Shown: positions 8,275 through 19,669 of the stretch, piece by piece
Numbering within the stretch: position 1 is the first letter of the stretch
Layout of the letters: the number at the start of each line of letters is the position of its first letter
Assembly (NCBI GenBank): GCA_025928435.1
Contig: JAICJM010000051.1
Location: 1 to 21,559 of the forward strand
DNA length: 21,559 bases
Direction: 5' to 3'
DNA from: Thermoleophilia bacterium
Lineage (GTDB): Bacteria > Actinomycetota > Thermoleophilia > Gaiellales > JAICJC01
Made by a program: the position numbers and the translations under genes
The notes under the pieces: generated by a model
What the model saw: the letters and a program-made list of their open reading frames with translations, nothing else
What the model was told of the DNA's origin: nothing
Database searches by the model: none

Positions 8275-8625
8275 ATGGGTAGTCGCTCGACGTACGATCG
8301 CCGGAACGAGCTGCTCGAGTGGGCGATCGACGCCGCTGTCGACGACCTGCCGGCCTCGCCGCACGCCGAGGCAGGCGACCTGATCCGCATCCGGGCGGTG
8401 CAGGAGATCGACTTCGACGGCCGCCACATCGACCGCCTGCTGCCCGCGCTCGCGCCCGAGCAGCTGCGGCGGGCGGACACGAGCCCGCTGCACGCGCTCG
8501 AGATCGCGCGCTCCGCGCTCGACGCCCGTCTGCGTCGCGTCGCCCTGCACGTGCCCGCCGTCGCCGAGGCCGCCCAGCTGCTGCTCAGCCCCGTGCACGA
8601 CCGCCGCCGGGCGCCGGTCGCATGA
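8275..8625 (+). CDS. Hypothetical protein, 116 residues, coupled to a response regulator
   Basis: I do not recognise this protein. It is predicted to be soluble, mostly helical, and rich in Ala, Arg, Leu and Asp, with no signal peptide, membrane segment or cysteine motif. The N-terminal half contains acidic stretches (EWAIDAAVDDLP, EIDFDGRHIDRLL); the C-terminal half is a likely long helix (ALEIARSALDARLRRVALHVPAVAEAAQLLL). The frame is open further upstream, but ATG 8275 is chosen because it lies downstream of the repeat-rich regulatory region. No clear Shine-Dalgarno sequence is present. Its stop overlaps the regulator's ATG in ATGA (8622-8625), so the two are probably made together. A role as partner or modulator of the regulator is a guess from this coupling only. 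Confidence 0.7.
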   Translation: MGSRSTYDRRNELLEWAIDAAVDDLPASPHAEAGDLIRIRAVQEIDFDGRHIDRLLPALAPEQLRRADTSPLHALEIARSALDARLRRVALHVPAVAEAAQLLLSPVHDRRRAPVA

Positions 8626-9383
8626 GAAACGGCACGGCCACCGCCCGCCGCCGCCGGATCCTCGTGGTCGAGGACGACGCCGTCATCTCGACGGCGATCG
8701 CCGCCTACCTGCGCGCAGCCGGCTACGAGGTGGACGCGGTCGACGACGGGCTCAAGGCGCTGCGCCGGATCCGCTACGCGAGTCCCGATGCGATCGTGCT
8801 CGACCTGATGCTGCCCGGCACGGACGGCTGGCAGGTGATCGAGTCGGTGCGCGCCGACGGGATCGAGGCGGCCGTGGTCGTCGTGAGCGCTCGCGTGTCG
8901 GAGCGCGACCGCGTCCACGCGCTGCGCCTGGGGGCCGACGACTACCTGTGCAAGCCGTTCGGGATGCCCGAGCTCGTGGCCCGCGTCGAGTCGGCCCTGC
9001 GGCGCACCTCGGGCGGATTCCGGGGCTCGAACGGCGCGATCGAGTCGCCCGGCCTCGTGATCGACTCGGAGCTGCGGCAGGCCTTCGTCGACGGCCAGGA
9101 CGCCGGGCTGACCGTGCTCGAGTTCCGGCTCCTGCACGCCATGGCCTCGGAGAGCGGCCGCGCGCTCAGCCGCGACCAGCTCCGCCGCCGGGTGTGGGGG
9201 ATGCCGCACACGAAGCGCGATCGCTCGGTCGACGTCTGCGTCCGCAAGCTGCGGGCCAAGCTCGACTGGCGCTCCACGGGCTACACCTACATCCACACGC
9301 ATCCGGGCGTCGGCTACCGCTTTGCGGCCGAACCGAAGGACGCCGGGGCCGGGTCGGAGCAGCAGCCACACGTCGCAAGCTGA
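8622..9383 (+). CDS. OmpR/PhoB-family response regulator
   Basis: This is a two-component transcription factor of 253 residues. The receiver domain (about 12-125) has the acidic pocket E17/D18/D19, the phospho-acceptor D61 in VLDLMLPGTDGW, S89 in VVVSAR and K111 in CKPFG. The winged-helix DNA-binding domain (about 145-236) ends with the family signature SVDVCVRKLRAKL and GVGYRFAAE. The frame is open upstream but overlaps the 116-residue gene; ATG 8622 overlaps that gene's stop by 4 nt and gives the normal regulator length. No histidine kinase gene is adjacent on either side, so it is an orphan within this window. Proximity to pst-ppk-ppx and the Pho-box-like repeats suggest phosphate control, but many OmpR-type regulators have other signals, so no symbol is given. 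Confidence 0.93.
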   Translation: MRNGTATARRRRILVVEDDAVISTAIAAYLRAAGYEVDAVDDGLKALRRIRYASPDAIVLDLMLPGTDGWQVIESVRADGIEAAVVVVSARVSERDRVHALRLGADDYLCKPFGMPELVARVESALRRTSGGFRGSNGAIESPGLVIDSELRQAFVDGQDAGLTVLEFRLLHAMASESGRALSRDQLRRRVWGMPHTKRDRSVDVCVRKLRAKLDWRSTGYTYIHTHPGVGYRFAAEPKDAGAGSEQQPHVAS

Positions 9384-9385
9384 GA

Positions 9386-9391
9386 TACGAT
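9386..9391 (+). promoter_or_regulatory. Candidate -10 element for the glutamate dehydrogenase gene
   Basis: TACGAT matches TANNNT and ends 8 nt before GTG 9400. There is no Shine-Dalgarno sequence in the 16-nt gap after the regulator stop, so a leaderless message from this site is possible. No -35 was recognised, and read-through from the regulator gene is also possible. Confidence 0.35.
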
Positions 9392-9399
9392 CTGCACCT

Positions 9400-12300
9400 G
9401 TGAGCAGCGAGCCCCAGGCGCCGCCCGCCTTGGCTGAGCCCGACTCGAGCGACGCTGCGCTCGTCGACACGCTGCTCGAGGAGCTGGGCGCAAGCCGCGT
9501 CGGCCTCCTGGCCGAGTTCGTGCGCGCCTACGTCCGCCGCGTCCCTGCGGTGCTCGTGGCCGAGCTGGGCAAGAGCGGCCTCGCCGCCCACGTCGCGCAC
9601 ATGTACTCGTTCATGAGCGGCCGCGAGCCCGGCGAGCTGGCCGTGCGCGCCTACAACCCCGAGCTCGCGAGCGACGGCTGGGAGGCCATCGGCTCCGTGG
9701 TCGAGGTGGCGGTGGAGGACGCGCCGTTCCTCGTGGACACCGTCACCACCGAGATGCACGTGCACGGCCTCCAGGTGCGGGCGGTCGTGCACCCCGTGGT
9801 CGGCGTCGAGCGGTCCGAGGACGGCCGTATCGAGGCGATCACGCCCGCCCGCGGCGCGCACCGGCGGGAGTCGGTCATGCATTTCCAGGCCGACCGCCGC
9901 CTCGACGCGGACGCGCTCGATCGGCTGCGGGCCGACCTGGTCACGGTGCTCTGCGACCTGCGCCTGGCCGTGCGCGACTTCCTGCCGATGGTGGAGCGGG
10001 TCGAGACGATGATCGAAACCGCCCAGGAGGGCGGCGCGCGCTTCTCGCCGGCGGTGATCCAGGAGTCGACCGAGTTCCTGCAGTGGCTCACCGACGACAG
10101 CTTCATCTACCTGGGCTACCGCGAGTACGCGATCACGGGCGCGGGCGACGACGCCGTGATCACCGTCGTGCCCGGCACCGGCCTCGGGGTCATGTCCGAC
10201 GACTCCCGGTCGCGCTTCGCCGAGCCGGTCTCCGCCAAGGATCTCGAGCAGTCCGTGCGCGACCGCGTCTTCAGCGGCCCGCTGCTCACCGTCGCGAAGA
10301 CGAACCGGGAGACGGCGATCCACCGCCGGGCGCGGATGGACTACATCGGCGTCAAGCGCTTCGACGAGTCCGGCGCCGTCGTCGGCGAGCTGCGCATGAT
10401 CGGCCTCTTCACCAGCAAGGCGTACGCCGAGTCGGCCCGCCAGATCCCGCTCATCCGGCGCAAGCTCGAGGCGATCATGCGGTGGGAGGACCTGATCGTC
10501 GGCTCCCACGACTACAAGGCCGTGGTCGAGCTCTTCGACAGCTTCCCCAAGGACGAGCTCTTCGCCGTCCCGGCCCAGGAGCTGCGCACGACGATCATGG
10601 CCCTGGCGGCGATGCAGGAGGAGCGCAACGTGCGCGTGTTCCTGCGCGTCGACCCGATGCGGCGGACGGTGTGGGCGGTGGTCGCCCTGCCCCGCGACCG
10701 CGTCTCGACCGACCTGCGGGTGCGGCTCGAGCACCTGTTCGAGTTCCGGTACCAGGGCGTCGTCGCCGACTACGCGCTCTCGTTCGCGACCGATCCGGCC
10801 CGGTTCCACTTCACGATCCACGTCGGCGAGGACGGCATCCCCGACGTCTCGCCGGTCGACATCCAGCGCGAGGTCGCCGCGGCGGCGCGGTCGTGGGACG
10901 ACGCCCTGTCGGACGCGCTCGCGGGCGCCGTCGGCGAGATGCGCGGCCACGAGCTGGCTCGCCGCTACGCCGCGCTCTTCCCCGACTACTACAAGAGCGC
11001 CTCGACCATCGACGCCGCCAGGTTCGACGTCCAGCAGTTCGAGCGCATCGGCGACGAGCGGCCCTACGGGGTCGCGCTGCAGAACGAGACCGGCGCCACC
11101 GAGCCGCTGCTGACGCGGGTGAAGCTCTACAAGACCGGCGGCAAGGCGCCGTTGACGGAGCTGCTCCCGCTGCTCGAGCAGCTCGGCCTGACGGTGGTCG
11201 AGGAGGTGCCGACGCGGCTCCAGGGCGACACGGCGGAGACCCGCTACCTGCACGACTTCGGCGTCCTCGGCCCCGACGGCCGCCAGCTCGACCTGGACGT
11301 CTACGCCGATCTCGTCAGCGCGACGGTCGGCGCCGTGTGGGACGGCCGGGCCGGTTCCGACTGGCTGAATCGGCTGGTGGTGGCCGGGAGGCTCTCCTGG
11401 CAGCAGATCACCGTCCTGCGCGCCTACCGCGAGTACCGCCAGGTGCTCGGCGCCACCTTCACCTCCCGGTACCAGAACGACTGCTTCGTCCGCAACTCGG
11501 AGATCGCCCGCAAGCTGGTCCAGCTGTTCGAGATCCGCTTCGACCCGAACCTCGAGCGAGCCGAGGACGCGGAGGGGGAGGATCCGGAGGCCGCGCTCGT
11601 GGCCGAGATCTCGGCCGACCTGGACGCGGTCACGTCGCTCGACGACGACCGCATCCTGCGCGGCTACCTCGGCATGATCCAGGCCACGGTGCGCACGAAC
11701 GCGTACGTCCGCGAGGGCGGCCACCTGTCGTTCAAGCTGCGCTGCGCCGACGTCCCCAACATGCCCCGGCCGGTGCCGCTGTGGGAGATCTTCGTCTACT
11801 CGCCCGCGATGGCCGGCGTCCACCTGCGCGGCGGCATGGTCGCCCGCGGCGGCATTCGCTGGTCAGACCGCCTGGAGGACTACCGCACCGAGATCCTCGG
11901 CCTGATGAAGGCCCAGATGGTGAAGAACGCCGTCATCGTGCCCGTCGGCGCGAAGGGCGGGTTCGTCCTGAAGCAGCCGCCCGCCGACCGGGCCGAGCTG
12001 CGCGAGGAGGAGCGGCGCCAGTACATCACCCTCATGCGCGGCATGCTCGACCTGACCGACAACATGGTCGGCGGCGAGGTCGTCCACCCGCCCAGCGTGC
12101 GCGTCCTCGACGGGCCCGACCCGTACCTCGTCGTCGCCGCGGACAAGGGCACGGCCCACCTCTCCGACACCGCGAACGGCGTCAGCGCGGAGTACGGCTT
12201 CTGGCTCGGCGACGCGTACGCCTCCGGCGGTTCGGACGGGTACGACCACAAGGCGCTCGGCATCACCGCCCGCGGCGGGTGGGAGAGCGTCACCCGCCAC

Positions 12301-14226
12301 TTCCGCGAGCTCGGCCGCGACGTCATGAGCGAGCCGTTCACCGCCGTCGGGATCGGCGACATGTCCGGCGACGTGTTCGGCAACGGCATGCTGCTCTCGC
12401 GCCAGATGCGGCTGGTGGCCGCCTTCGATCACCGCCACATCTTCATCGACCCGGAGCCCGACGCGGAGGCGTCGTTCGAGGAGCGGACGCGGCTCTTCGG
12501 CCTGCCGACGTCGTCCTGGGACGACTACAGCCGTGAGCTGATCTCGGCCGGCGGCGGCGTGTGGCCGCGGACGGCGAAGTCGGTGTCGCTCTCGCCCCAG
12601 GCGCGGGAGGCGCTCGGGATCAACGCGGAGCGGCTCACGCCGACCGAGGTCATCCAGGCGATCCTGCGCGCGCCCGTCGACCTGCTCTGGAACGGCGGCA
12701 TCGGCACGTACGTGAAGGCGTCGAGCGAGTCGCATGCCGATGTCGGCGACCGCACCAACGACGCCGTCCGCATCGACGGCCGCCAGCTGCGGGCGAAGGT
12801 CGTCGGCGAGGGCGGGAACCTCGGCCTCACCCAGCGGGGCCGGATCGAGTACGCGACGGGCGGCGGGCGCATCAACACCGACGCGATCGACAACTCGGCC
12901 GGCGTCGACTGCTCCGACCACGAGGTCAACCTCAAGATCCTGCTCGGCCTCGCGGTCGAGGCCGGCGAGCTGACGCTGGAGGAGCGCAACGAGATGCTCC
13001 AGAGCGTCGTGAACGACGTGGTCGCGCACGTGCTCTACGACAACTACCTGCAGGTGCAGATCCTGAGCCAGGAGACGGCCGTCGCCGCGCAGCGGATGGA
13101 GGCCTACGAGGACCTGATGGCCGAGCTCGAGTCGCGCGGCCTGCTCGAGCGGACGCTCGAGTTCCTGCCCACGCCGGAGCAGATGGCTGAGCGGCGCGCG
13201 GCCGGGAACGGCCTCGTCCGGCCGGAGCTGTGCGTCCTCCTGGCCTACGCGAAGCGGCTCCTGCGCGAGCAGGTGCTGGCCTCGTCGCTGCCGGACGATC
13301 CGTACCTCGACGACTCGCTGGCCGAGTACTTCCCGCCGGCCGTGGTCGAGCGGTTCGGCCACCTGATGGGGGCGCACCCGCTGCGGCGCGAGATCATCGC
13401 CACGATCGTCACGAACGACGTCATCAACTCGATGGGGATCACGTTCGTGTCCCGGATGGTGGCCGAGACCGGCGCCGGACCCGAGGAGGTGGCCGCCGCC
13501 TTCATCGTCGCCCGCGACGTCTCGAACGCGCGCGACCCGTGGGACGCGGTCGAGAAGCTCGACCGGGTGGTGCCGAACGACCTGCAGGCCGACCTGATGG
13601 ACGGCGTCGACACGGTGGTCGCGCAGCTGGCGCGCTGGTACCTCACCCACGTGCCCCAGATCGACCTCCAGGCCGAGGTGGAGCGCTCGCAGGGTGCCTT
13701 CGGCGAGCTCGTCGCCTGCATGGGCGACGTGGCCACGACGGCGTGGCGGCTGACCCGCGACGAGCGCCTGGAGCGGCTGCTCGAGCAGGGCGTGCCGCGC
13801 GAGGCTGCCCGGTTCGCGGCGATCGCGCCCGATCTCGTCTACGCCCCCGACATCATCACGGTCGCCCAGGCCTACTCGCGCCCGATCGCCGACGTCGCTC
13901 ACGCGTTCTTCGTCATCGGCGAGCGCCTCTACCTGGACGTGATCGAGCGGCGCGCGGCCGAGCGGCCCGCCGAGACGCGCTGGCAGCGGCTCGCGTGGTC
14001 GTCGCTGGCCGACGACCTGCGGCTGCTGCGGCGCCAGATCGCCTCGGCGGTGCTGGCCGAGACCGGCGACGCCTCGATCGACGACGCCGTCGACCGCTAC
14101 CTGGCGGCCCGCACCGACCCGTACGGCCGGCTCGCGTCGCTCATGACGACGCTCGCCGCGGCGCCCGGCGACGACGCCTCCGTGATCATGGTGGCGGTGC
14201 ACCAGATCCGTCAGGTGATCGCCTAG
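9400..14226 (+). CDS. gdhB: NAD-specific glutamate dehydrogenase, large (about 180 kDa) type
   Basis: This enzyme oxidatively deaminates L-glutamate to 2-oxoglutarate and ammonia with NAD+, mainly in glutamate and amino-acid breakdown. The length of 1608 residues matches the large tetramer-forming class known from Streptomyces, mycobacteria and Pseudomonas. The long N-terminal region (about 1-700) corresponds to the ACT-like regulatory domains of this class. The catalytic core shows GGIRWSDR (817-824), the lysine-bearing segment [11 protein letters not shown] (K837), VGAKGGF (K852) and the nucleotide-binding segment [13 protein letters not shown] (984-996). [11 protein letters not shown] follows, then a long helical C-terminal part. 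The frame is open upstream to 9322, but GTG 9400 gives the usual start and lies 16 nt after the regulator stop. The inverted repeat 8 nt after its stop may end transcription. The identity is secure; the start less so. Confidence 0.95.
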   Translation: MSSEPQAPPALAEPDSSDAALVDTLLEELGASRVGLLAEFVRAYVRRVPAVLVAELGKSGLAAHVAHMYSFMSGREPGELAVRAYNPELASDGWEAIGSVVEVAVEDAPFLVDTVTTEMHVHGLQVRAVVHPVVGVERSEDGRIEAITPARGAHRRESVMHFQADRRLDADALDRLRADLVTVLCDLRLAVRDFLPMVERVETMIETAQEGGARFSPAVIQESTEFLQWLTDDSFIYLGYREYAITGAGDDAVITVVPGTGLGVMSDDSRSRFAEPVSAKDLEQSVRDRVFSGPLLTVAKTNRETAIHRRARMDYIGVKRFDESGAVVGELRMIGLFTSKAYAESARQIPLIRRKLEAIMRWEDLIVGSHDYKAVVELFDSFPKDELFAVPAQELRTTIMALAAMQEERNVRVFLRVDPMRRTVWAVVALPRDRVSTDLRVRLEHLFEFRYQGVVADYALSFATDPARFHFTIHVGEDGIPDVSPVDIQREVAAAARSWDDALSDALAGAVGEMRGHELARRYAALFPDYYKSASTIDAARFDVQQFERIGDERPYGVALQNETGATEPLLTRVKLYKTGGKAPLTELLPLLEQLGLTVVEEVPTRLQGDTAETRYLHDFGVLGPDGRQLDLDVYADLVSATVGAVWDGRAGSDWLNRLVVAGRLSWQQITVLRAYREYRQVLGATFTSRYQNDCFVRNSEIARKLVQLFEIRFDPNLERAEDAEGEDPEAALVAEISADLDAVTSLDDDRILRGYLGMIQATVRTNAYVREGGHLSFKLRCADVPNMPRPVPLWEIFVYSPAMAGVHLRGGMVARGGIRWSDRLEDYRTEILGLMKAQMVKNAVIVPVGAKGGFVLKQPPADRAELREEERRQYITLMRGMLDLTDNMVGGEVVHPPSVRVLDGPDPYLVVAADKGTAHLSDTANGVSAEYGFWLGDAYASGGSDGYDHKALGITARGGWESVTRHFRELGRDVMSEPFTAVGIGDMSGDVFGNGMLLSRQMRLVAAFDHRHIFIDPEPDAEASFEERTRLFGLPTSSWDDYSRELISAGGGVWPRTAKSVSLSPQAREALGINAERLTPTEVIQAILRAPVDLLWNGGIGTYVKASSESHADVGDRTNDAVRIDGRQLRAKVVGEGGNLGLTQRGRIEYATGGGRINTDAIDNSAGVDCSDHEVNLKILLGLAVEAGELTLEERNEMLQSVVNDVVAHVLYDNYLQVQILSQETAVAAQRMEAYEDLMAELESRGLLERTLEFLPTPEQMAERRAAGNGLVRPELCVLLAYAKRLLREQVLASSLPDDPYLDDSLAEYFPPAVVERFGHLMGAHPLRREIIATIVTNDVINSMGITFVSRMVAETGAGPEEVAAAFIVARDVSNARDPWDAVEKLDRVVPNDLQADLMDGVDTVVAQLARWYLTHVPQIDLQAEVERSQGAFGELVACMGDVATTAWRLTRDERLERLLEQGVPREAARFAAIAPDLVYAPDIITVAQAYSRPIADVAHAFFVIGERLYLDVIERRAAERPAETRWQRLAWSSLADDLRLLRRQIASAVLAETGDASIDDAVDRYLAARTDPYGRLASLMTTLAAAPGDDASVIMVAVHQIRQVIA

Positions 14227-14234
14227 CGAGGCAT

Positions 14235-14267
14235 GGGGACAGTCCCCACGTTGTGGGGACTGTCCCC
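14235..14267. repeat. Perfect 15-bp inverted repeat, possible dispersed palindrome or terminator
   Basis: The arms 14235-14249 and 14253-14267 are perfect reverse complements around a 3-nt loop (GTT), each built on GGGGACAGTCCCC. The element starts 8 nt after the glutamate dehydrogenase stop and is followed by GTTTCTC, a weak T-rich tail, so it could terminate transcription. A palindrome of related design lies at 20996-21024 (shared core GGGG-WCAGW-CCCC), suggesting a dispersed repeat family rather than a one-off terminator. Confidence 0.75.
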
Positions 14268-14305
14268 GTTTCTCGCCCCCGGGGGAGCTCCCGCTCACGC
14301 CCGGG

Positions 14306-14311
14306 TATGGT
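14306..14311 (+). promoter_or_regulatory. Candidate -10 element of the DUF255 gene
   Basis: TATGGT matches TANNNT and ends 6 nt before ATG 14318. There is no Shine-Dalgarno sequence, so the message is probably leaderless. It lies downstream of the inverted repeat, which fits a new transcript starting here. Confidence 0.4.
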
Positions 14312-14317
14312 GGTCGC

Positions 14318-16314
<1,997 letters not shown>

Positions 16315-16318
<4 letters not shown>

Positions 16319-17028
16319 GCGCCGACGGGCTGCGGCGGGTCGCCGGCGAGGAGGCCGTCGCCCGCTACGTCCGTGACGGCATGCGCCTCGGCCTCGGCAC
16401 CGGCTCGACGGCATCGGCGATGATCGACGCGCTCGCGGCCCGGATCGCGGACGGGAGCCTGCGCGGCATCCGTGGGGTGCCCACGTCCGAGGCGACGGCG
16501 GCGCTGTGCCGGCGCCTCGACGTGCCGCTGACGACGCTCGCCGAGACGCCGGAGCTCGACGTCGTGATCGACGGCGCCGACGAGATCGACCCCGACCTCG
16601 ACCTGATCAAGGGCCTCGGGGGCGCCCACCTGCGCGAGAAGGTGGTGGCGAGCGCGGGGCGGGCCATGATCGTGGTCGCCGACGATTCGAAGCTGGTGGC
16701 ACGGCTGGGCGAGCGCGCCCCCCTTCCCGTCGAGGTGGTCGAGTTCGCCCTGCCGGTGTGCGAGCGGGCGCTGCGCGGGCTGGGCTGGGAGCCGTCCAGG
16801 CGCATGACGGCGGACGGGACGCCGTTCGTCACCGACGAGGGCAACGCGATCCTCGACTGCCGCCGGGACGAGTGGGCCGACGCGGCCGCCCTGGCCGCCG
16901 CGGTGAAGGCCGTGCCCGGCGTCGTCGAGCACGGCTTCTTCCTCGGCATGACGGCGGCGGCCGTCGTCGGGACCGCGGACGGCGTCAGAGTGCTCGAGCG
17001 CGGATCGCGCCCAGCCGCCGTTCCATGA
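16315..17028 (+). CDS. rpiA: Ribose-5-phosphate isomerase A
   Basis: This enzyme interconverts ribose 5-phosphate and ribulose 5-phosphate in the pentose phosphate pathway. The 237 residues are of normal length. The phosphate-binding loop GLGTGSTAS (26-34) and the active-site block [16 protein letters not shown] followed by LREK are visible. D86, D89, K99 and E108 align, with a constant offset of 5, to E. coli Asp81, Asp84, Lys94 and Glu103. VVADDSKLV and [10 protein letters not shown] are further family signatures. The GTG start at 16315 overlaps the stop of the upstream gene by 4 nt; the longer open frame is a shadow of that gene. The last 44 nt overlap the convergent methyltransferase gene on the other strand. 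Confidence 0.95.
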
Positions 17029-17824
17029 CCGCGACGGCATCCGGGTTCGCGTCGACGAGGACGTAGCGCCGACCGGTCGCCGCGGCGACGGCGCCGAGCG
17101 TCCCCGACCCGGCGAAGAAGTCGGCCACGCGATCGCCCGGGCGGCTCGAGGCGAGCACCATCCGCCGCACCAGGCCCTCCGGCTTCTGGGTGGGGTAGCC
17201 CGTGCGCTCCCGGCCCGAGGTCGGCACGATCGTATGCCACCAGACGTCCGTCGGGAGCTTGCCGCGGGCCGCCTTCTCGGGCGTCACCAGGCCCGGCGCC
17301 ATGTACGGCTCCCGCTCGACCGCCTCGGCGTCGAACCAGTACCCGTCCGGATCGCGCACGTAGACGAGGATCGTGTCGTGCTTGGCCGGCCAGCGCCGGC
17401 GCGGCTTGGCCCCGTAGTCGTAGGCCCACACGAGCTCGTTCAGGAAGCACTCCCGGCCGAAGATCTCGTCGCAGAGGAGCTTCACGTAGTGGGCCTCGCG
17501 ATAGTCCAGGTGCAGGTACAGCGTGCCCTCCGGGTCGAGCAGCCGGCGAGCTTCGCGCAGCCGCGGCTCGAGAAACCCGAGGTAGTCGTCGAAGCTGTCG
17601 CGGTAGGACGAGCCCTCGAGGAGCTCGCTGCGGTAGCGGCGGCCGCCGAACCCGGTGCGGTCGCCGTCGGCCGCCGCCACCGTGCGCAGCCGCCGGGCGG
17701 CCCGCTCGCGGCCCGTGTTGAACGGCGGGTCGAGGTAGATCATCCGGAAGGCGCCGTCGGCGAACCCCGCCATGACGGCCAGGTTGTCGCCGAGCAGGAT
17801 CTCGCCCTCCACCCGGCGTAGCAT
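16985..17824 (-). CDS. Orphan DNA methyltransferase, beta class, probable N6-adenine type
   Basis: This is predicted to transfer a methyl group from S-adenosylmethionine to a base in DNA. In 279 residues the catalytic motif IV IYLDPPFNTG (DPPF at 32-35) precedes the S-adenosylmethionine-binding region TQKPEGLVRRMVLASSRPGDRVADFFAGSGT (213-242, FxGxG at 237-241). This order defines the beta class, and DPPF rather than SPP points to N6-adenine. The central part (about 110-205) would hold target recognition. The frame is open upstream but runs into the deacetylase gene; ATG 17824, 26 nt after the deacetylase stop, gives a normal N-terminus. No restriction endonuclease or specificity subunit is nearby, so it is probably a solitary methylase. 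Target sequence unknown. Confidence 0.88.
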   Translation of the reverse strand: MLRRVEGEILLGDNLAVMAGFADGAFRMIYLDPPFNTGRERAARRLRTVAAADGDRTGFGGRRYRSELLEGSSYRDSFDDYLGFLEPRLREARRLLDPEGTLYLHLDYREAHYVKLLCDEIFGRECFLNELVWAYDYGAKPRRRWPAKHDTILVYVRDPDGYWFDAEAVEREPYMAPGLVTPEKAARGKLPTDVWWHTIVPTSGRERTGYPTQKPEGLVRRMVLASSRPGDRVADFFAGSGTLGAVAAATGRRYVLVDANPDAVAVMERRLGAIRARAL

Positions 17825-17850
17825 GAACGCCGCGACGGTCGGAGCCGCGG

Positions 17851-18711
17851 CTATGCCTCGCGGGTCGTGTGGACGAGCTCGGCGGGCGGCTCGCCGCCGT
17901 CGACCCGTATGCGGGCGAGGGTGTAGGGCTGCGAGCGGCGGGCGAGGCCGGAGATCTCGGTCGTCGCGCCCAGGTAGCCGGCCCGGCGCACAGCGCGGAT
18001 CACCGCGCCGTCGAACGCGCCCGACGGGTAGCAGAAGAACCGCACGGGCACGTGGAACAGCCGCCGCAGCACGACGCGCGAGCCGTGCACCTCGTGGCGG
18101 AGCCGCACAGGGCTCACCGTCGCCAGGTCGGGGTGGGTGAGCGTGTGCGAGTCGACCTCCCAGCCGTTCGCGATCATCCGCCGCACCATCCGGGTCCCGA
18201 GGCCCCAGCCATGGCGGTGCAGGTTGGCGACGAGGAGGTTCAGCACGCCGGGCCAGCCGCGCCGGTGCAGGATCGGCATCGCCGCGCCGAAGTCGCCCCG
18301 GTAGCCGTCGTCGAACGAGAGCACGACCGGCCGCGGGGGGAGCGGCTCGCGCCCGTGCCAGGCCTGCCACACCCGGTCGAGGGTGACGGCCTGGTATCCG
18401 GCCCGTGCCAGCCCGGCGACCTGGGCGGCGAAGAGCCGGCGCGAGACGAACAGCGCGGGGTAGGGTGCCGACGGAGGCGACGCCCCGATCACGTGGTACA
18501 TGAGCACCGGGACGGGCGTGCGCAGCGACGGCCCGTGGAACGGGCGCCGCGGGATCGGAACGGATACCGGCAGGTCGCGCTCGTCGAGCGCCTGCTCCTC
18601 CGGCGTCCAGCCCGGATGGGCAGCCGTCGCGTGGGTCGCGAGCACCGCCGCGGCGCCACCGACTGCGGCAGCGGCCACCACGACGAACACGACGATGCGA
18701 CGACCCGGCAA
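17851..18711 (-). CDS. Secreted or membrane-anchored polysaccharide deacetylase (NodB domain)
   Basis: Predicted to remove acetyl groups from an N-acetylated glycan of the envelope (peptidoglycan or exopolysaccharide; substrate not readable). In 286 residues, an uncleaved or cleavable hydrophobic N-terminus (RR then 6-28) is followed by a linker and a NodB domain starting near PVLMYHVIG (68-76). Motif 1 is SFDDG (D134 catalytic base, D135 metal), motif 2 HTLTH (H189 and H193 metal ligands) and motif 3 CYPSG (227-231). The start is TTG (minus strand, 18711-18709), supported by GAAGGGG 5 nt upstream. It lies 34 nt after the desaturase stop and 26 nt before the methyltransferase start, so it is probably in the same transcript. 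Confidence 0.9.
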   Translation of the reverse strand: MPGRRIVVFVVVAAAAVGGAAAVLATHATAAHPGWTPEEQALDERDLPVSVPIPRRPFHGPSLRTPVPVLMYHVIGASPPSAPYPALFVSRRLFAAQVAGLARAGYQAVTLDRVWQAWHGREPLPPRPVVLSFDDGYRGDFGAAMPILHRRGWPGVLNLLVANLHRHGWGLGTRMVRRMIANGWEVDSHTLTHPDLATVSPVRLRHEVHGSRVVLRRLFHVPVRFFCYPSGAFDGAVIRAVRRAGYLGATTEISGLARRSQPYTLARIRVDGGEPPAELVHTTREA

Positions 18712-18716
18712 CGCGG

Positions 18717-18723
18717 CCCCTTC
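18717..18723 (-). promoter_or_regulatory. Shine-Dalgarno site supporting the TTG start of the deacetylase
   Basis: GAAGGGG on the minus strand ends 5 nt before TTG at 18711 and decides this rare start; the resulting N-terminus is a proper positively charged membrane-targeting segment. Confidence 0.55.
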
Positions 18724-18745
18724 AGGCGATCGCGGGGCCCGCAGT

Positions 18746-19669
18746 CTACGCGCGCGCGGCGGCGCTGCGCTTGCGCCCGATCTGCTCGGCGCTCGGCCGG
18801 TGCACGTTGCGCACGAGCCCGACCTTCTCCCAGGCCGCGATCACGAGCCCGGACAGGTCGACCTGGCGCCACCCCAGGCCGTGGAAGGCCGAGGTGGGGA
18901 ACACATGGTGGTTGTGGTGCCACGCCTCGCCGAGGGAGGGCAGGGCGAGCAGCCAGTTGTTCGTGGAGCGGTCGTTCGCGGTGAACGGCCGCCGCCCGAA
19001 GACGTGGCAGATCGAGTTCACGCTCCACGTGATGTGGTGGTTGAAGAACAGGCGCACGAGCCCGCCCCACACGAGGCCGGTGAACGCGCCCGTCCACGTG
19101 CGCGTGATCAGGCCGCCGAGCGCGAACGGGATCGCGAAGGACAGCACGATCCAGAGCGGGAACAGGCGCGAGACCGCGACCACCAGACGGTCCTGGAGCA
19201 GATCCTTCGCGTAGCGCTCCTGGTCGGTGCGGTTGTGGTCGAAGAGCCAGCCGACGTGGGCGTGGCCCAGCCCCTGCAGGCGTCCCCAGATCGAGTTGGA
19301 GAAGCCGTGGTGGGGGCTGTGCGGGTCGCCCTCCTTGTCGGAGAAGGCGTGGTGCGTGCGGTGGTCGACCGCCCAGTCGATGGCCGCGCCCTGGATCGCC
19401 AGCGAGCCGGCCACGAGCAGGGCGGCCTTGAGCGGCGCGATCGCCTCGAACGCTCGGTGCGTCAGCATGCGGTGGTAGCCGATCGTGATCCCGAACCCGC
19501 AGATCACGTACAGGCCGAGGAACAGCATCAGGTCGGTCAGCCCGACGGCCTCGTTCCACGACATCGTCACCGCCGCGAGCAGGCCGATGAAGGGCAGGAC
19601 GGTGATCACGACCGTCCCGATGTTCTGGGTGCGGCTGGAAACCGGGAGCTTGGGGGCGTCGGCGGTCAT
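18746..19669 (-). CDS. Acyl-CoA / fatty acid desaturase (delta-9 type, membrane)
   Basis: This di-iron membrane enzyme introduces a double bond into a fatty acyl chain, which would adjust membrane fluidity. The 307 residues have hydrophobic segments at about 18-38, 46-62, 82-100 and 165-205. The three histidine boxes are complete: HRMLTH (66-71), HRTHH (103-107) and HHNHH (251-255). DKEGDPHSP after the second box is typical of the stearoyl-CoA desaturase group. The open frame continues upstream into the MBL gene, but the ATG at 19669 overlaps that gene's stop in ATGA, giving the normal length and translational coupling. Whether it acts on acyl-CoA, acyl-ACP or lipid-bound chains cannot be read from the sequence. 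Confidence 0.94.
   Translation of the reverse strand: MTADAPKLPVSSRTQNIGTVVITVLPFIGLLAAVTMSWNEAVGLTDLMLFLGLYVICGFGITIGYHRMLTHRAFEAIAPLKAALLVAGSLAIQGAAIDWAVDHRTHHAFSDKEGDPHSPHHGFSNSIWGRLQGLGHAHVGWLFDHNRTDQERYAKDLLQDRLVVAVSRLFPLWIVLSFAIPFALGGLITRTWTGAFTGLVWGGLVRLFFNHHITWSVNSICHVFGRRPFTANDRSTNNWLLALPSLGEAWHHNHHVFPTSAFHGLGWRQVDLSGLVIAAWEKVGLVRNVHRPSAEQIGRKRSAAARA

Noticed and set aside
14276..14292. Short palindromes CCCCCGGGGG (14276-14285) and GGGAGCTCCC (14283-14292) upstream of the DUF255 gene
   Set aside because: Short GC palindromes are expected by chance at this base composition, and they have no spacing relation to the start.
17825..18370. N-terminal extension of the methyltransferase frame up to 18370
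   Set aside because: It overlaps the deacetylase's catalytic domain in another frame and has no recognisable domain; the methyltransferase is complete from 17824.
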